Shown piece by piece: positions 14,086-24,950 of a DNA stretch of 64,000 nucleotides; position 1 is the first letter of the stretch; the number at the start of each line of letters is the position of its first letter. The position numbers and the translations under genes are program-made. The notes under the pieces are model-generated. The model saw only the letters and a program-made list of their open reading frames with translations, was not told where the DNA came from and ran no database searches. Source of the stretch: Chaetorhynchus papuensis (lineage: Eukaryota; Chordata; Aves; Passeriformes; Rhipiduridae); assembly GCA_013396525.1 (NCBI GenBank), contig VWYX01000215.1:455705-519704 (forward strand). The letters are read 5' to 3'.

Positions 14086-16284
14086 GCTTCAAATTGCAAG
14101 AAGAGATGTTTTTTCAGACATATCTTGCATGTCCCTCAACAACTCAGTACAAGTATCAGTATTACACCCCAAGCAACAATCTCCTAATGACCAATACTCT
14201 CAAATCACTAAACTACTATAAAAAAATCTGAAAGCTGTTTCTGAATCAATAAGTCCATCAATTTGTACCCAGGAAAGAAACAATCATAATTTATGTGATA
14301 TACAGGATAGAAAACTCATCAAGACTGTGCACTTGTGTTTTATGAGAATACAGTTTAGTGAAGATACATCTCATTAAAACTGAGCTATTTACAGCTAGGT
14401 ATCTAGTCTAAGCTAATTGCTGGAATCCCTCTTTACTTAAATTACCTCCATTTATTTAATTGGCACCTCCAAAAACCTGCTCTCATACACCAGAACACCT
14501 GGTTTAGGATTACAGCTCTGCACTAGGGGTGTGGGCTTCCTCTAGCAGTGTTGATGCAGATTGAGCACGGTTTACCTTGAGGTCAAGTCTGCAAGGAAAA
14601 GAAGAAAATCCCATTCTATGCAGACATTTGAGCAGATCGAGCTTGTAAAGACGAGAATTTGGTATTCTTGTTTAAATAAGCTTATAGATATGTATATAAA
14701 ATCTAGTGGAGCAGAGAGGGAGGCTGGCAGGCCAGAGTGGTGGATTTTCCCACACTTCCTCCTCGCTGCTGTACCGACGTACTGACAGACAGGATGTGCA
14801 TGAGTCCTCTGGGGGCTTCTTAAATAGATCTGCTTAACTTTAACTGCTTAGCAGCTTTATTGGAGCAGCAATGCACATATACACCCATGGAAATCTAAAT
14901 ATACACCACATATACACCACTAGTTAATCGAAAGAATCCATACTGACAACAGCAATATGACAGCTTCTCTCAATCCTGCAAAAATACCAGTCTTCCTAGG
15001 ATCCCACATGGCAGCAACTGAAAGCTCTTTTTGCTAGGTCTGCCAGCACAGATGAAAGTCATGAGCTGCCTTGGTAATCCGAGGGTCCCATTCCGCATTA
15101 GCTAAATCTGTGTTTTGAATACACATTGTTTCTTGGGGGAGGACTCATCTTGAGAATATTGACTCTATTACAGCCAGGCTCTGGTATGTCTATTACCCCC
15201 TCTTTAGCTTTCCAACCTCCTTAAAATGAGCAGGTGGATTATCTACATTTGCAAGAGCTGTTAGTTCCTGTGCACATGCAGAGATAATGGTACCTTACAC
15301 TGCTGCACTTTGTGGTTTCTGTTAATAGTAGGGTGTTTGACTCGTGTGTTGGGCTTTTCAGATAGTGGCAGCAAACTATTTGTGAGGAGATTATACCTCT
15401 TGCATGGATTGACAAGTTAAAAAATGCATGAGCAGCCATGACAACAATAAAAATAAATAAATTGAAAGGTACTACTATTATTATTTACTTAATAGATGCT
15501 GCATTAAAGTTTGTTATTCTTTACTGTTCACATTTTCACTCTTTCTGGTAAGTTTAATGATATTTTTGTGTCATTACACAAATCATTGTGTAAATTCCCT
15601 TTTGCATCTATCAGCAACATATAATGCTAACATCTGCAAACAAGAATAAAGGGCTACCATTTTATCTGAGAACTGAGTTTCTGTGAGGGCCTGGCAGACT
15701 GACACAGCCACGAACCAAGTTTCACTAAAAGAAAATCAAGTGGTTCTATGCAAGCATAGGAGACAAGGAGAAAAGAAATACACCTTTACTCATACATAGT
15801 GTCCAAATCCTTGCACAGAAATCACTGATAAGCCAAGGTAATCACAGTGGACAAACACTAAATACAATAAAAAAGGCTCCAGAACAGAATCCATGTTAAA
15901 CTATAAACTCCTGAGATAAAGTTGCCTTCATATAGGAAACCAAAAATCAGAAACTAAAATTTTTAGGAGAATACACGAATTGTGAGGTTTGCAGGCAGTT
16001 TCTCAGCAAGAGCCAGAGTGTTTCAGGGAGCTGTTTTCAAAGAATACATCCCAAGCGCCATCCCGTGGCAACGGGCAGTCTGACAGGGCTCACCCCTTAC
16101 TTGGCTGCAGGGCAGGAGGGCTGAAATTATCAGGTGGGGTCTCCTGAGCCAAGAAGCAAACTCATAATGAGAACACTTCTTTCACTTGAAGCAATGAAGC
16201 CCCTCCACTTTGCGTCAGAAACATAAGCTTTTCGGCTACATTAAGCAGCAATCACATCCTTCTCTCAAAAAGATAAAGAGAGCC

Positions 16285-16345
16285 AATATATCAATATTAT
16301 TATTACTAATACTATCAATTATTATTATAACTGTTAATAATAAAA
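16285..16345. repeat. AT-rich simple sequence (ATT/TAA type)
   Basis: Imperfect 'attattatta' then 'attattattataa' and 'taataata' units; degenerate trinucleotide repeat. Confidence 0.8.
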
Positions 16346-17069
16346 TCAGATAAAGATTGGTGGCTTGAGTATCCATTTTTTGTAAAAAGTTACAGTTTGA
16401 AAACTAATCATCATTAAAAACAAGGCTGCACTTTCCAGTTCAGTCCCCACAGAAATGTAAGTATTCTGTGGCACATAAACAATCTGAAATTATTTATAGC
16501 AAGACCTTGGTTTTATCAGGACAGTTTTCATATCTTGCTTCATGGCTGTGTTTGTGGCATCTCCACAAGCAGCTCAGTAAAGGAGCTTGTTCTTTTACTT
16601 ATCATTAAGCAAAAAATTCCACAGATACAGTACATCTTTGTATCTACTCTCAGGTTTCCCCTTCTAAGTCACTGAAGACTTCATACAAAAAATTCTTTGT
16701 CAGTCACAAAGTCAGCATTCCACTCTTGTGTCTTAAATATGGTTTTAAAAAACATGCCACAGCATTATCCTAATCTAGGAACTGGATCTTGATTTTAAAA
16801 ATACCCGATTTTAAACTGAAATTCAGTTGTGAGTTATGAACTGACTGCAGTTTTTCCAGAACATAACTGCTTACAACTCTCTAGACTCAGAGCAGAGAGG
16901 AAAAAGGGCTTGTTTCCATCTCACTGAGAAACTTGGAGAGTCGAAAACAAAAAAGCAACATTCACTATTTAAAAATTAAAAATGAAACCCCAACTTTTAG
17001 ACTGATAAACTGAAACCCTGTTCTACAATGCTGATGAAAACACAACGGTTAACAAATTATCATCTTATT

Positions 17070-17121
17070 ATTGCAATGCAGTAAAATAAGATTATATTGC
17101 AATGCAGTAAAGTACTGAAAA
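17070..17121. repeat. 26-bp tandem duplication
   Basis: The 16-mer attgcaatgcagtaaa occurs at 17070-17085 and again at 17096-17111, exactly 26 bp apart; the second copies of the remaining bases have diverged. Confidence 0.85.
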
Positions 17122-18029
17122 AGTGTGCTTGTTCACTGCAATTGACATATAATCAGTTATTCAGTGCCTAATATCTTGGTTCAACAAGAATTTAGAAGAG
17201 TTTGTATGGTCTCTGCAAATTCTGCATTATCTCATCATGTGAAAAGCTATGCCTGGCTTACAACCCCGCAGTCAATCTTGCTTAAGTCTGTGCTGTCTAC
17301 ACTTCTTCACACACCTACTCTATGATTTCGTAGAACTGTTTATATGAGGGCTCTCCCTGCTGCAGCCTCAATCATTTTACCAAGATCAATACATTACTCT
17401 GGGGAATATATGAAACTCCGGCATCCCTTTAATCTCGTTTTTCTAAGCAATGTAAATGATGTCTGGCTAATTCATTTTCATACATTAAAGCAGATTCCTT
17501 ACACACATAATTTTACTTGCTTCCCAGAATTGTTCAACCATGCAACATCCTTGCAATTGTGGTAGTCAGTCCATTCCTGGCCCCAGCAGTGCCTCTTGTT
17601 TGCCAGAGGCTGGAGTCAAAGTTCTACAAATGTGAGCACCAGCTGTCAAATCAGCCACCTCTGTGTAGGTATGTGTGTCCCCAAACACAAGCTGAACACA
17701 TGCAAACCCACCCCTACATAAACTTCACGGTGAGAATTTCATTGCTCTGAAAACACTGGCATGATCTGGAGGCAGTGTGCCTCTGCTTGCCCCACTGAGC
17801 AGGGGAGCAGGAACAGCCTCCTTTAGCAGTGGGTTAGAATCCCAAATCTTGCACTTTGAGCACAACAGAGAGGTCACAAGAGACAAAGCAACTGACAAAA
17901 TACTTGGAAAGAAGACTCATTTTCCACACCAGCTTGCACTTTGAAGCACACACTAAGTTGCTAAAGGATGCCATCACATATGTTTGGGAAGCACCCTGCC
18001 TTTCTGACCTCACCTGGATGAACATCCTG

Positions 18030-18260
18030 GGGAGGTTTAGATTGGATATTATGACAAATTTCTTCACAGAAAGGATTATCCAGCACTGGAACAGGCTGCC
18101 CAGGGAAGTGGTTGATTCACCATCCCTGGAGGTATTAAAAAGATGTGTAGCCGTGGCACTTAGGGACAATGTTTAGTGGTGGACCCTGCAGTGCTGGGTT
18201 AACAGCTGGACTTGATGATCTTAAAAGTCTTTCTAATCTAAATGATTCTGTGATTCCATA
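18030..18260 (+). mobile_element. CR1 LINE 3' end (plus strand)
   Basis: Contains 'gaggtttagattggatatta', 'aggctgcccagggaagtggt', 'ccatccctggaggtatta' and the terminal 'aatgattctgtgattcc' tail in order. This is the canonical CR1 3' end read in sense. It lies in antisense relative to MYRIP. Confidence 0.92.
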
Positions 18261-19754
18261 ATGTCTCCAGGACCTTCTGATCTGTGAGCTCTGATCTTCC
18301 ATGCTCTGCATATTGTCTGTTGTGACTAGGAAGCCACAGTATGAATACAGACACACAGGCACAAATCAGGCACAAATACCCAAAGCCAGAAGGCGAAATG
18401 CATAAGTCTATGTACAAGATGTGGTCTTTGTGCAGTCCCTGTAAAACCTTGTAATTCTGCCTGATGTTGCAAGAAGTCAATAATGGCCACTGATGTGTTG
18501 TCAGATCACATTATAATAAATCATACTCCCTTCAACAACTGTTAATTATAAATATATGAGAACACGAGTATAAATGAATCAGTACAGAACACCCCAAACA
18601 CCCACACTCTGTCCTAAAAGCTGATGGAATGGATACAGAATTAACAACACCCAGCACTAAAGCCCTGCTGAAATCCTAGAATCCTAATATTGACTTAAAA
18701 TCAGCTGTACTGATGTTTTTCTATAGGAAATATAGGCTAGCAGCATTAGCAAAGAAAAACTGTTCCAGGCACCCTAAATTTGGTCAGATAGCTTTAACAC
18801 TGAATCAGGTTGCTCATAGCCAGAGGCACAGGGAGAAGCCAGCCCTCAGCTTCTTGCTTCAGGCTTCCCATTACTCTGCTGCCGCAATGATGCAGCTTCA
18901 GGATTTAAGATGGGTAGGATGTGGGAAATGGAACTGGACAAGGGATCAATATTCTCCTGATCTAGTGTGCTTGTACTGCTAAAACCATTCTGGGGGACAA
19001 ATGGATCCCTTAATATCAGTCCCAGGTCTGGACAAACTCCACATAGAGGAGACTTCTTGGCTTTCTGGTTATTCTACACTAGAACTACTATTCTATTGTA
19101 GTTTAGAAGAAATGTTTGCTGTCTTCAAGTTGTATGAACAGTTTTTCCAAGTTTGAGATATTACAGTCTGGGTTTTTGCTTGTTTGTTTGAGTTTTGTTT
19201 GTTTTCTTAATCAACTGAGAATTTTTTTAAATAGAAGTAGTTGTCAAACACTCACCCTAAGACATCAGAACTCATCATAAGGTCACCAATTAAAAGCAGA
19301 CATCATTTGGATTGGATTTCACAGAAAGGCCTTTTAGAATTTCTGCTGCTCATTAGCTTTATCCCTTACCAGAACATTTGCAGACACTGCAGAGCAGATT
19401 CCCAGGTACCAAGAAAACAGAAGTTAAAAAAAAAAACCCAGCACAACAAAACAAGTGATTAATTAACATTTGCTAGCAGTTGACAAATCCTGAGGGTTTT
19501 TTTTTAAGAGTACTGTATTTTACAACATTAACACTGCCTTTGATCAGATGAAAGTGGCCTATTTGAGAAGAAGGTAAAGCCTGTCTATCTAACACCCTAC
19601 TTTTTCTTCTTCTCATTTAGGAGACATGAGGTAGATAAAGCTTGCAAGAACACTCCACCTCCCACTCATGATTCACATGATATTGCCAGCATAGCTTAAT
19701 TAGTTTTGCCCAGCTCTTTTTGAGAATGCATTTGGTAAGCTCAAACAGAATTAC

Positions 19755-20404
19755 CTGACTTAAATTCATCTTGTTGGCTTTTGCCTGATTCTTTTCTTCA
19801 CATAAGTCTTCAGAGATGGCTTTGTTTTTCTTCCACCTTCTTGATCTCTTTTCTAAATCATAATGGACTTCTTCAGTCTCACTGCTGTCTGAATACTCCA
19901 AGCTAGTTGCCTGTGGATTGAAATTTACATCTAGTTCTCCATGGAAGTGCTTCTTTTCCATTCTGGGCATATCACTTTGAGTTCTGCTTTGCAACCAGAG
20001 AAGTTTGCTAGGTCCTTTAGCTTCCTGGGAGGAGTTTACTGAAGATGTTTCCGAATCGGAGAACACTGTTTCAGTGTTGGTGTATAACCCAGAGGAGGGG
20101 GAGGTCACTGCCTGGTACTGACCGTTGCCATAAGCCCACTCAGTGCCGTACTGGGAATTGGAGTAGTAGAAGTCGTCTGGCAATTGTCGAGGTCTCTGCC
20201 GCAGCTTGTTCAAGGCCACATTCCAGTCGTAGTCATCCTCGCTGTCCGAGCCCATCTCGTCATAGGCAGACACGATGCTGGACTCATTCTCCAAAGCCTT
20301 GAACACCTGACTCTTTGGTTTGGCAAGCATTCGAGGACGAGGCAGAGTGACATTCTGCAAGGCCACCCAGTTTCCATCGGTGCTTTGGAAAACAGAAGGA
20401 GGAC
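19755..20404 (-). CDS. MYRIP: MYRIP large central exon (650 nt, 216 codons)
   Basis: The acceptor is ttttcatag right of 20404 and the donor gtaatt left of 19755. Phase 1 entry, phase 0 exit. Ordered motifs by residue within the exon: FQSTDGNWVALQ (about 5-16), MLAKPKSQVFKALE (25-38), SAYDEMGSDSEDDYDW (45-60), TVFSDSETSSVNSSQEA (102-118), HGELDVNFNPQA (144-155), SDSSETEEV (161-169) and a basic run KRSRRWKKNK (175-184). It is highly acidic and serine-rich and probably disordered. The central part of MYRIP is known to bind myosin VIIa/Va tails, and these conserved blocks are the likely contact sites (inference). The frame stays open past the acceptor for 20 more codons into the intron; the splice site and homology put the true start at 20404. 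Confidence 0.96.
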
Positions 20405-20689
20405 CTATGAAAAGGAAACACGAACAGCTGTGATCACACTGTGGAAGGCCGCTTTTACTTGCCACAGATTGAAAGTTTCAACAGAACTAACAGACAATCG
20501 CAAGCGCTGCTGCCACATGAACTCTCCCATGCTGAGAGCCAAGCTGCCCTACCACTCAGAAGCCACCACTTTAAGTCGTGGTGATGACTGAAATGGGGGA
20601 GAGTACTTGGACCAAAGCTTTTTTCTAAAAGAATTATTAGGAAAGACTGATGGAACATCAGCATACAGACAGGTAGAAATCCTGAGTTT

Positions 20690-20880
20690 TGCAAGTGACT
20701 CTGATTGTGTGCGCAATTCTGGTCCCTCATGTTGAAGAGGAAAGATGGAAAAGGAATCAGAGAAGAGCAACAAAGGTTGTACCAGGTTCTGAAATGGTGT
20801 CCATTCAAGGAATGATTAAGTAAGCCAGAACTCTGCCATCTGGAGGAGAGAAAACTGAGAGAATACATGCTAGAAGAGAT
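20690..20880 (+). mobile_element. Old CR1-like LINE remnant
   Basis: 'gtgtgcgcaattctggtccct', then 'aaaggaatcagagaagagcaac', then 'ctggaggagagaaaactgagag' resembles the sense CR1 region that normally reads 'cagttctgg', then 'gagaagggc', then 'gaggctgag'. Divergence is high; it could be CR1 or a related L3-type element. Confidence 0.5.
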
Positions 20881-23105
20881 GGAGGAATCTCTTCCAACCT
20901 AACTACTAGAGAGTATGAAGTGAAGCTAGAGAAATCAAGGTTCTAAACAAACAAAAGAAAGAAGTGGGATGCAATGGATACCAAACCTATGGAGCTTCTT
21001 GCCTAAGGTTGATCTGGATGCTTGAAATTATCTGTGATAAAACAGAGATGGCTGTGAACATGGAGGAGAAATCCACTAAAATTTACGGAATACAGAAAAA
21101 CACTTCTAGCTGAGATAGTCATTAAGTTGAAAGTTCTGGAGGTTCAGAGCCTACTCAAAGGCAATATGAAAAATACTTGCTTTGTCCTAATAGCTCCTAG
21201 ACTCTTGCTTATGGCTGCTGTTGTACCCCAGACGAAACACCAAATGAGCTTCCTGTCTGACACAAGCACAGCTTCTCTTGTATCCTTCCTCATTTTCAGA
21301 ATGTGTTTTACAACTCCAACACAAAAACCAAAAAAAGTCATAAATATGGTCAAGAAAGTGCTGTATAACTCTCATAACTCCGAGAATTGCATTTCTTCTA
21401 AATTTAGATTTAATTCCCAATCAAAAGTGAAAATTCCCCTCATGGGAAATGCAGATGTGTGATGACTCTGCCTTCTGCAGCACTCAAATAAATACATAAT
21501 TCCATGGATTTACACAGTAATCCAGCCTACTGAGTGAACTTTTCAGACTTATGGAGTCCTTCCATGGGTTCAAATTTGTTATTTTCAGAAACCTATAGAA
21601 ATACTTAATATAAACCATTAGTTTTCTCAAAAGGCAAGCCGAACATCACTATTTTCAAATGGACACAGTAGTATCTGGGTCTGTTGTAGAATATAATTAG
21701 GCATTTTGACGCCCCCTCAAAAAACAAAACAAAAATTACACGGTAATTGAACTTAGGAGCTATGAGAGTTTTATGACAACTTTTGCATTTCTTACTCATT
21801 TGAATCCTTTTGGCTTGCTTTCACTTACTAAGTTTTAAGTCAATTTAGAGAACTTGAGAAAATGCAATTCTTACTCCTGCTTAAAAGGAAATGAAAATAA
21901 TACTAGTTGTCTTGTAGCAGTGACCAACCAAGGATGTAACTGAAGTCAGGTGTGTAAGGAGGACTAATAATTCTTAATTGTAACCCCTGATTTTGGAGAA
22001 AAAACCCAAACAAGCTATCAAGCATAAGAAACTTCTGCTTGTTGACTTTTCCTAACTATACTCACTAATCTAAGTGTATAAGGGTTTTCTTGAGAGAAAA
22101 CTTTCCTTAAAACATTGTTCCTTCAAACAAAGCCAACAGCTCTGCAGGATATAAATCTCCAACAAGATTTGAATTCAGCTGCACCACATTACACAAATGT
22201 AATAGGGAGCCATAAACTTTTTTTTCTACCCCAAACCATATCCCCTTATTCTATTTAACAACACCACACGAGAATCAACCAACCTCAGTTAACTGAAGAA
22301 AGGACAGGATAGCAGTTGATTACACCTTAGAGGGCAAACAGGGTTAAAAGCCACTGAGAACTCCAAATTCAGAAAGCTGACTCAGTTTTATCCCAGCTTC
22401 CACAATGTCAAGGGCTCCCTTCCTGATTTTTCAAAACAAAGTCACTTACTTGAAAGAATGGATTTTGCACGCAATTGTTTGGGCATAACCTATAATTCAT
22501 CCATGTGAAAAGGAAAAAAAATATTTAAGAAGTGTCATTGTAAGACTATTGACAAAGGGGGAAGAAAGGGCAGTATCATAATTTGGCTCTTGAGTCACCA
22601 TTTAAACCAATACGAACAGTAACCAAAATGAATTGTGAACTACTTTTTGGGTACAGGCCTAAAAAGCCCATTGATGTTACTACACCAAACTCTTGGTTGA
22701 GATTTCTCTTGTTTTCTGTATCATAATACAAAGCTGTTTGTTACTGCAGGTGAGACCATGTTTGCAGATATTAGCACAATCAGATATTTACTCTTAGCTC
22801 AGTAAGCACCACAATTTCAGCACAAACGTGGTTTTTAGATGAAAGAAACAGAAAAAATCCTCTGAGGAGAGCAACTGAAAAGAAACTGGGTCAATTTGTT
22901 GTTCTGCTACGGTTAAGCAACTGTTAAATACTAAATTGCTCAACAGTTGAATGCAATGGGATTCAAGTGTATTCTTAAATTTACGCACCAAATTAACTGC
23001 TGTACTGAAAATAGGCCTTCCACTAAAATGCCCAGGAGAAAAACACTTCTGACAGTGGGTTGATTAAAAAATTGACAGAGTAATGCATACTTGGTTAAAT
23101 CATAT

Positions 23106-23205
23106 TTTAGTACTACTATTAATACTTAATAATACTTAATACTATTAATAATACTTAATACTATTAATAATTAAATATATTTAGTACTACTATTAATAAT
23201 AATTT
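23106..23205. repeat. AT-rich minisatellite with nested units
   Basis: A 19-mer tttagtactactattaata is found at 23106 and 23180. Between the copies lie repeated 'atacttaata' and 'tactattaata' sub-units of about 10 and 22 bp. Confidence 0.92.
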
Positions 23206-23739
23206 CTTTCAGGGGAGAGGAGAAGTATTGAAATTGTCTAAATATCAGTCTCCCCAGTTATCAACTGGCAGTACAGATAAACAAATTGAACAGATGGGCA
23301 GCCCTGATCCCAGGTCCCCACCAAACCCAAACACACATTTCGACTGCTTCTGCTTGCCATTGTGTAGTGAGGCAGCTGTGGGAGTTACAGCACCAGTGAA
23401 CTCACCCCACAAAAGAGAAATTTTCTGCTTGTACAGCTTCGTGAACCAATGTGCTACAAGGGGTCAGATGGGTTCTACAGCTGCTACAAGAGAATAAGCA
23501 AGAACCAGCAGATTCTGTCATGGGATGACAACACTCGGAGCCAGGGAATGCTGCTGCAACAAGTTCAGCTCTTCCCCTTGTGCAGCTGTAGGGGTAAAAA
23601 CTAACCAACTCTTTGGTGAGGGAGTTGCCTGGTGCTACTTGTGGCCTCCTGTGGCCTCACAAACGCTTCAGCCAGAACAAGAGAGGCAATGGAAACAGGA
23701 CCACCCCAAGAGCAGGAGCCACAACTGCAGAAGCACAGA

Positions 23740-24035
23740 AGGGGTTAGGTCGGAAGGGACCGCAGTGGGTCAGCTGGTCCAACCAACCTGCACATGGATT
23801 GCATCCAGGTTCTTGGATATCTTCAGTGAATGGGACTTCACAGCATCTCTGGGCAACCTGTTCCAGCGCTTGGTCACCTGCATAGTGAAGAAGTTCTTTT
23901 TCATATCCAGGTGGAACTTCCCGTGCGTCTGTATCTGCCTGTTGTCTCTTGTCCTATTGCTTGGAACCACTGAGCAGAGCCTGGCTCCATCCTCTGACAC
24001 CCCCCCTTCAGATACTTATATACATTGATATCTCC
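23740..24035 (-). mobile_element. CR1 LINE 3' fragment
   Basis: The plus strand shows 'ggaagggaccgcagtgggtcagctggtccaacc' in pieces, 'ctgggcaacctgttccagcg', 'gaagaagttctttttcatatcc' and 'cctgttgtctcttgtcctattg', which are CR1 3'-region landmarks in reverse complement. Confidence 0.88.
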
Positions 24036-24772
24036 TTCAATGACAACCTGCCTTTATGTCATCTGGAAGTAAGCAGGGAATTGCATCCTATCCCAGGGTG
24101 CTGATTCAGGAGTGGAGCTGACTTGGAAAGCTGGTCACCATCCATCGTCCATATTTACATCCATACATAATGCATGATGACAGAGGTCAGATTGAGGGAA
24201 GCTGCTGCTCTGTGAAGTTCCTACTCATACAGCTTCCTCAAACTAGTCTGGAAACACCAGTGAGTAGGGCTGCACAGAACACTGCATTACGAATTCATCA
24301 GGGTTGAAAATAAAGTTGCAAGGAGGAATTCTAAATGTGAATTATTTCAATGGTTGGCTCACCATGTAGCCTCATGGAAAGTCACCCTGTGCCACAGAAG
24401 GGATACAATGGGCAGCTGCAAACTCCTTGAAATGGAGGACAGATTACCAATGACAAAGAAGGGCCCTTGGGCTCTTGCATCTTAGAAGCTCTGAAATGTA
24501 TCCAAATGAGTTGCCTAAATTTTGTAACAGTCCAAAATCAACTTCACAGAGACCCAAATTTTGAATAACTTTTTTTAAAGAAAGTTAAGATAAGCAATGA
24601 CTTAGCCCAATGAAATTGTGGCACAGCAACATCAAATATACATTTTACATGCAACCTCTGAAAGCACAGAGGTCAGCAGAAATGCCCTCAAGAAGGTCCT
24701 TGCTTTAAGTCGTATTTATTCCATGTGAGTGAGAACCAAAAAAAGAATCTTATTCGTACTAGAAATATTTAC

Positions 24773-24950
24773 TTGTTTCATTTAGCCTGTCTACACTTTT
24801 CCAGCTGGGTAATGCAGAGAGCTTGTTTTCCTTCTGCTTCCTGGACTGTCCCTTCTGGTGCCTCCGCAGAGCCTCGGTCACAGACGATGCAAGGTCTTGT
24901 CCTTTACTGGCCATATCTTCACTAGCCAGGGAGAATGCAGACTGAGACCT
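24773..24950 (-). CDS. MYRIP: MYRIP coding exon: variable linker (178 nt)
   Basis: The acceptor is tcccacag right of 24950 and the donor gtaaat left of 24773. Phase 0 entry, 59 codons, one base left over (phase 1 exit). It starts RSQSAFSLASEDMASKGQD and ends with LSALPSWKSVDRLNET. The start RSQSAFS and the end PSWKSVDRL.ET match the human exon I recall, while the middle (polar, Lys/Arg/Gln-rich) does not, as expected for a disordered linker. The leftover base A joins GT of the next exon to make Ser, giving NETSPPSVFQS. Large introns lie on both sides: 12.2 kb upstream and 4.4 kb downstream. Confidence 0.93.

Larger units (their letters stand above)
12174..19754 (-). other. MYRIP: MYRIP intron (7.6 kb)
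   Basis: A phase 0 intron between the 650-nt and 240-nt exons. It holds a CR1 3' end at 18030-18260, AT-rich simple sequence at 14035-14085 and 16285-16345, and a 26-bp direct duplication at 17070-17121. The ORF at 12980-13213 (minus) and others of similar size carry no family motif. No other gene is seen. Confidence 0.75.
20405..24772 (-). other. MYRIP: MYRIP intron (4.4 kb)
   Basis: A phase 1 intron upstream of the large central exon. It contains an old CR1-like remnant at about 20690-20880, an AT-rich minisatellite at 23106-23205 and a CR1 fragment at 23740-24035. The rest holds only short chance ORFs. Confidence 0.8.

Noticed and set aside
20045..20591. Plus-strand ORFs of 85 and 135 codons over the large exon
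   Set aside because: They are antisense shadows of the CpG-richer MYRIP coding sequence.
23525..24028. 167-codon plus-strand ORF
   Set aside because: Its C-terminal half is antisense CR1 sequence and the first half has no recognisable motif.
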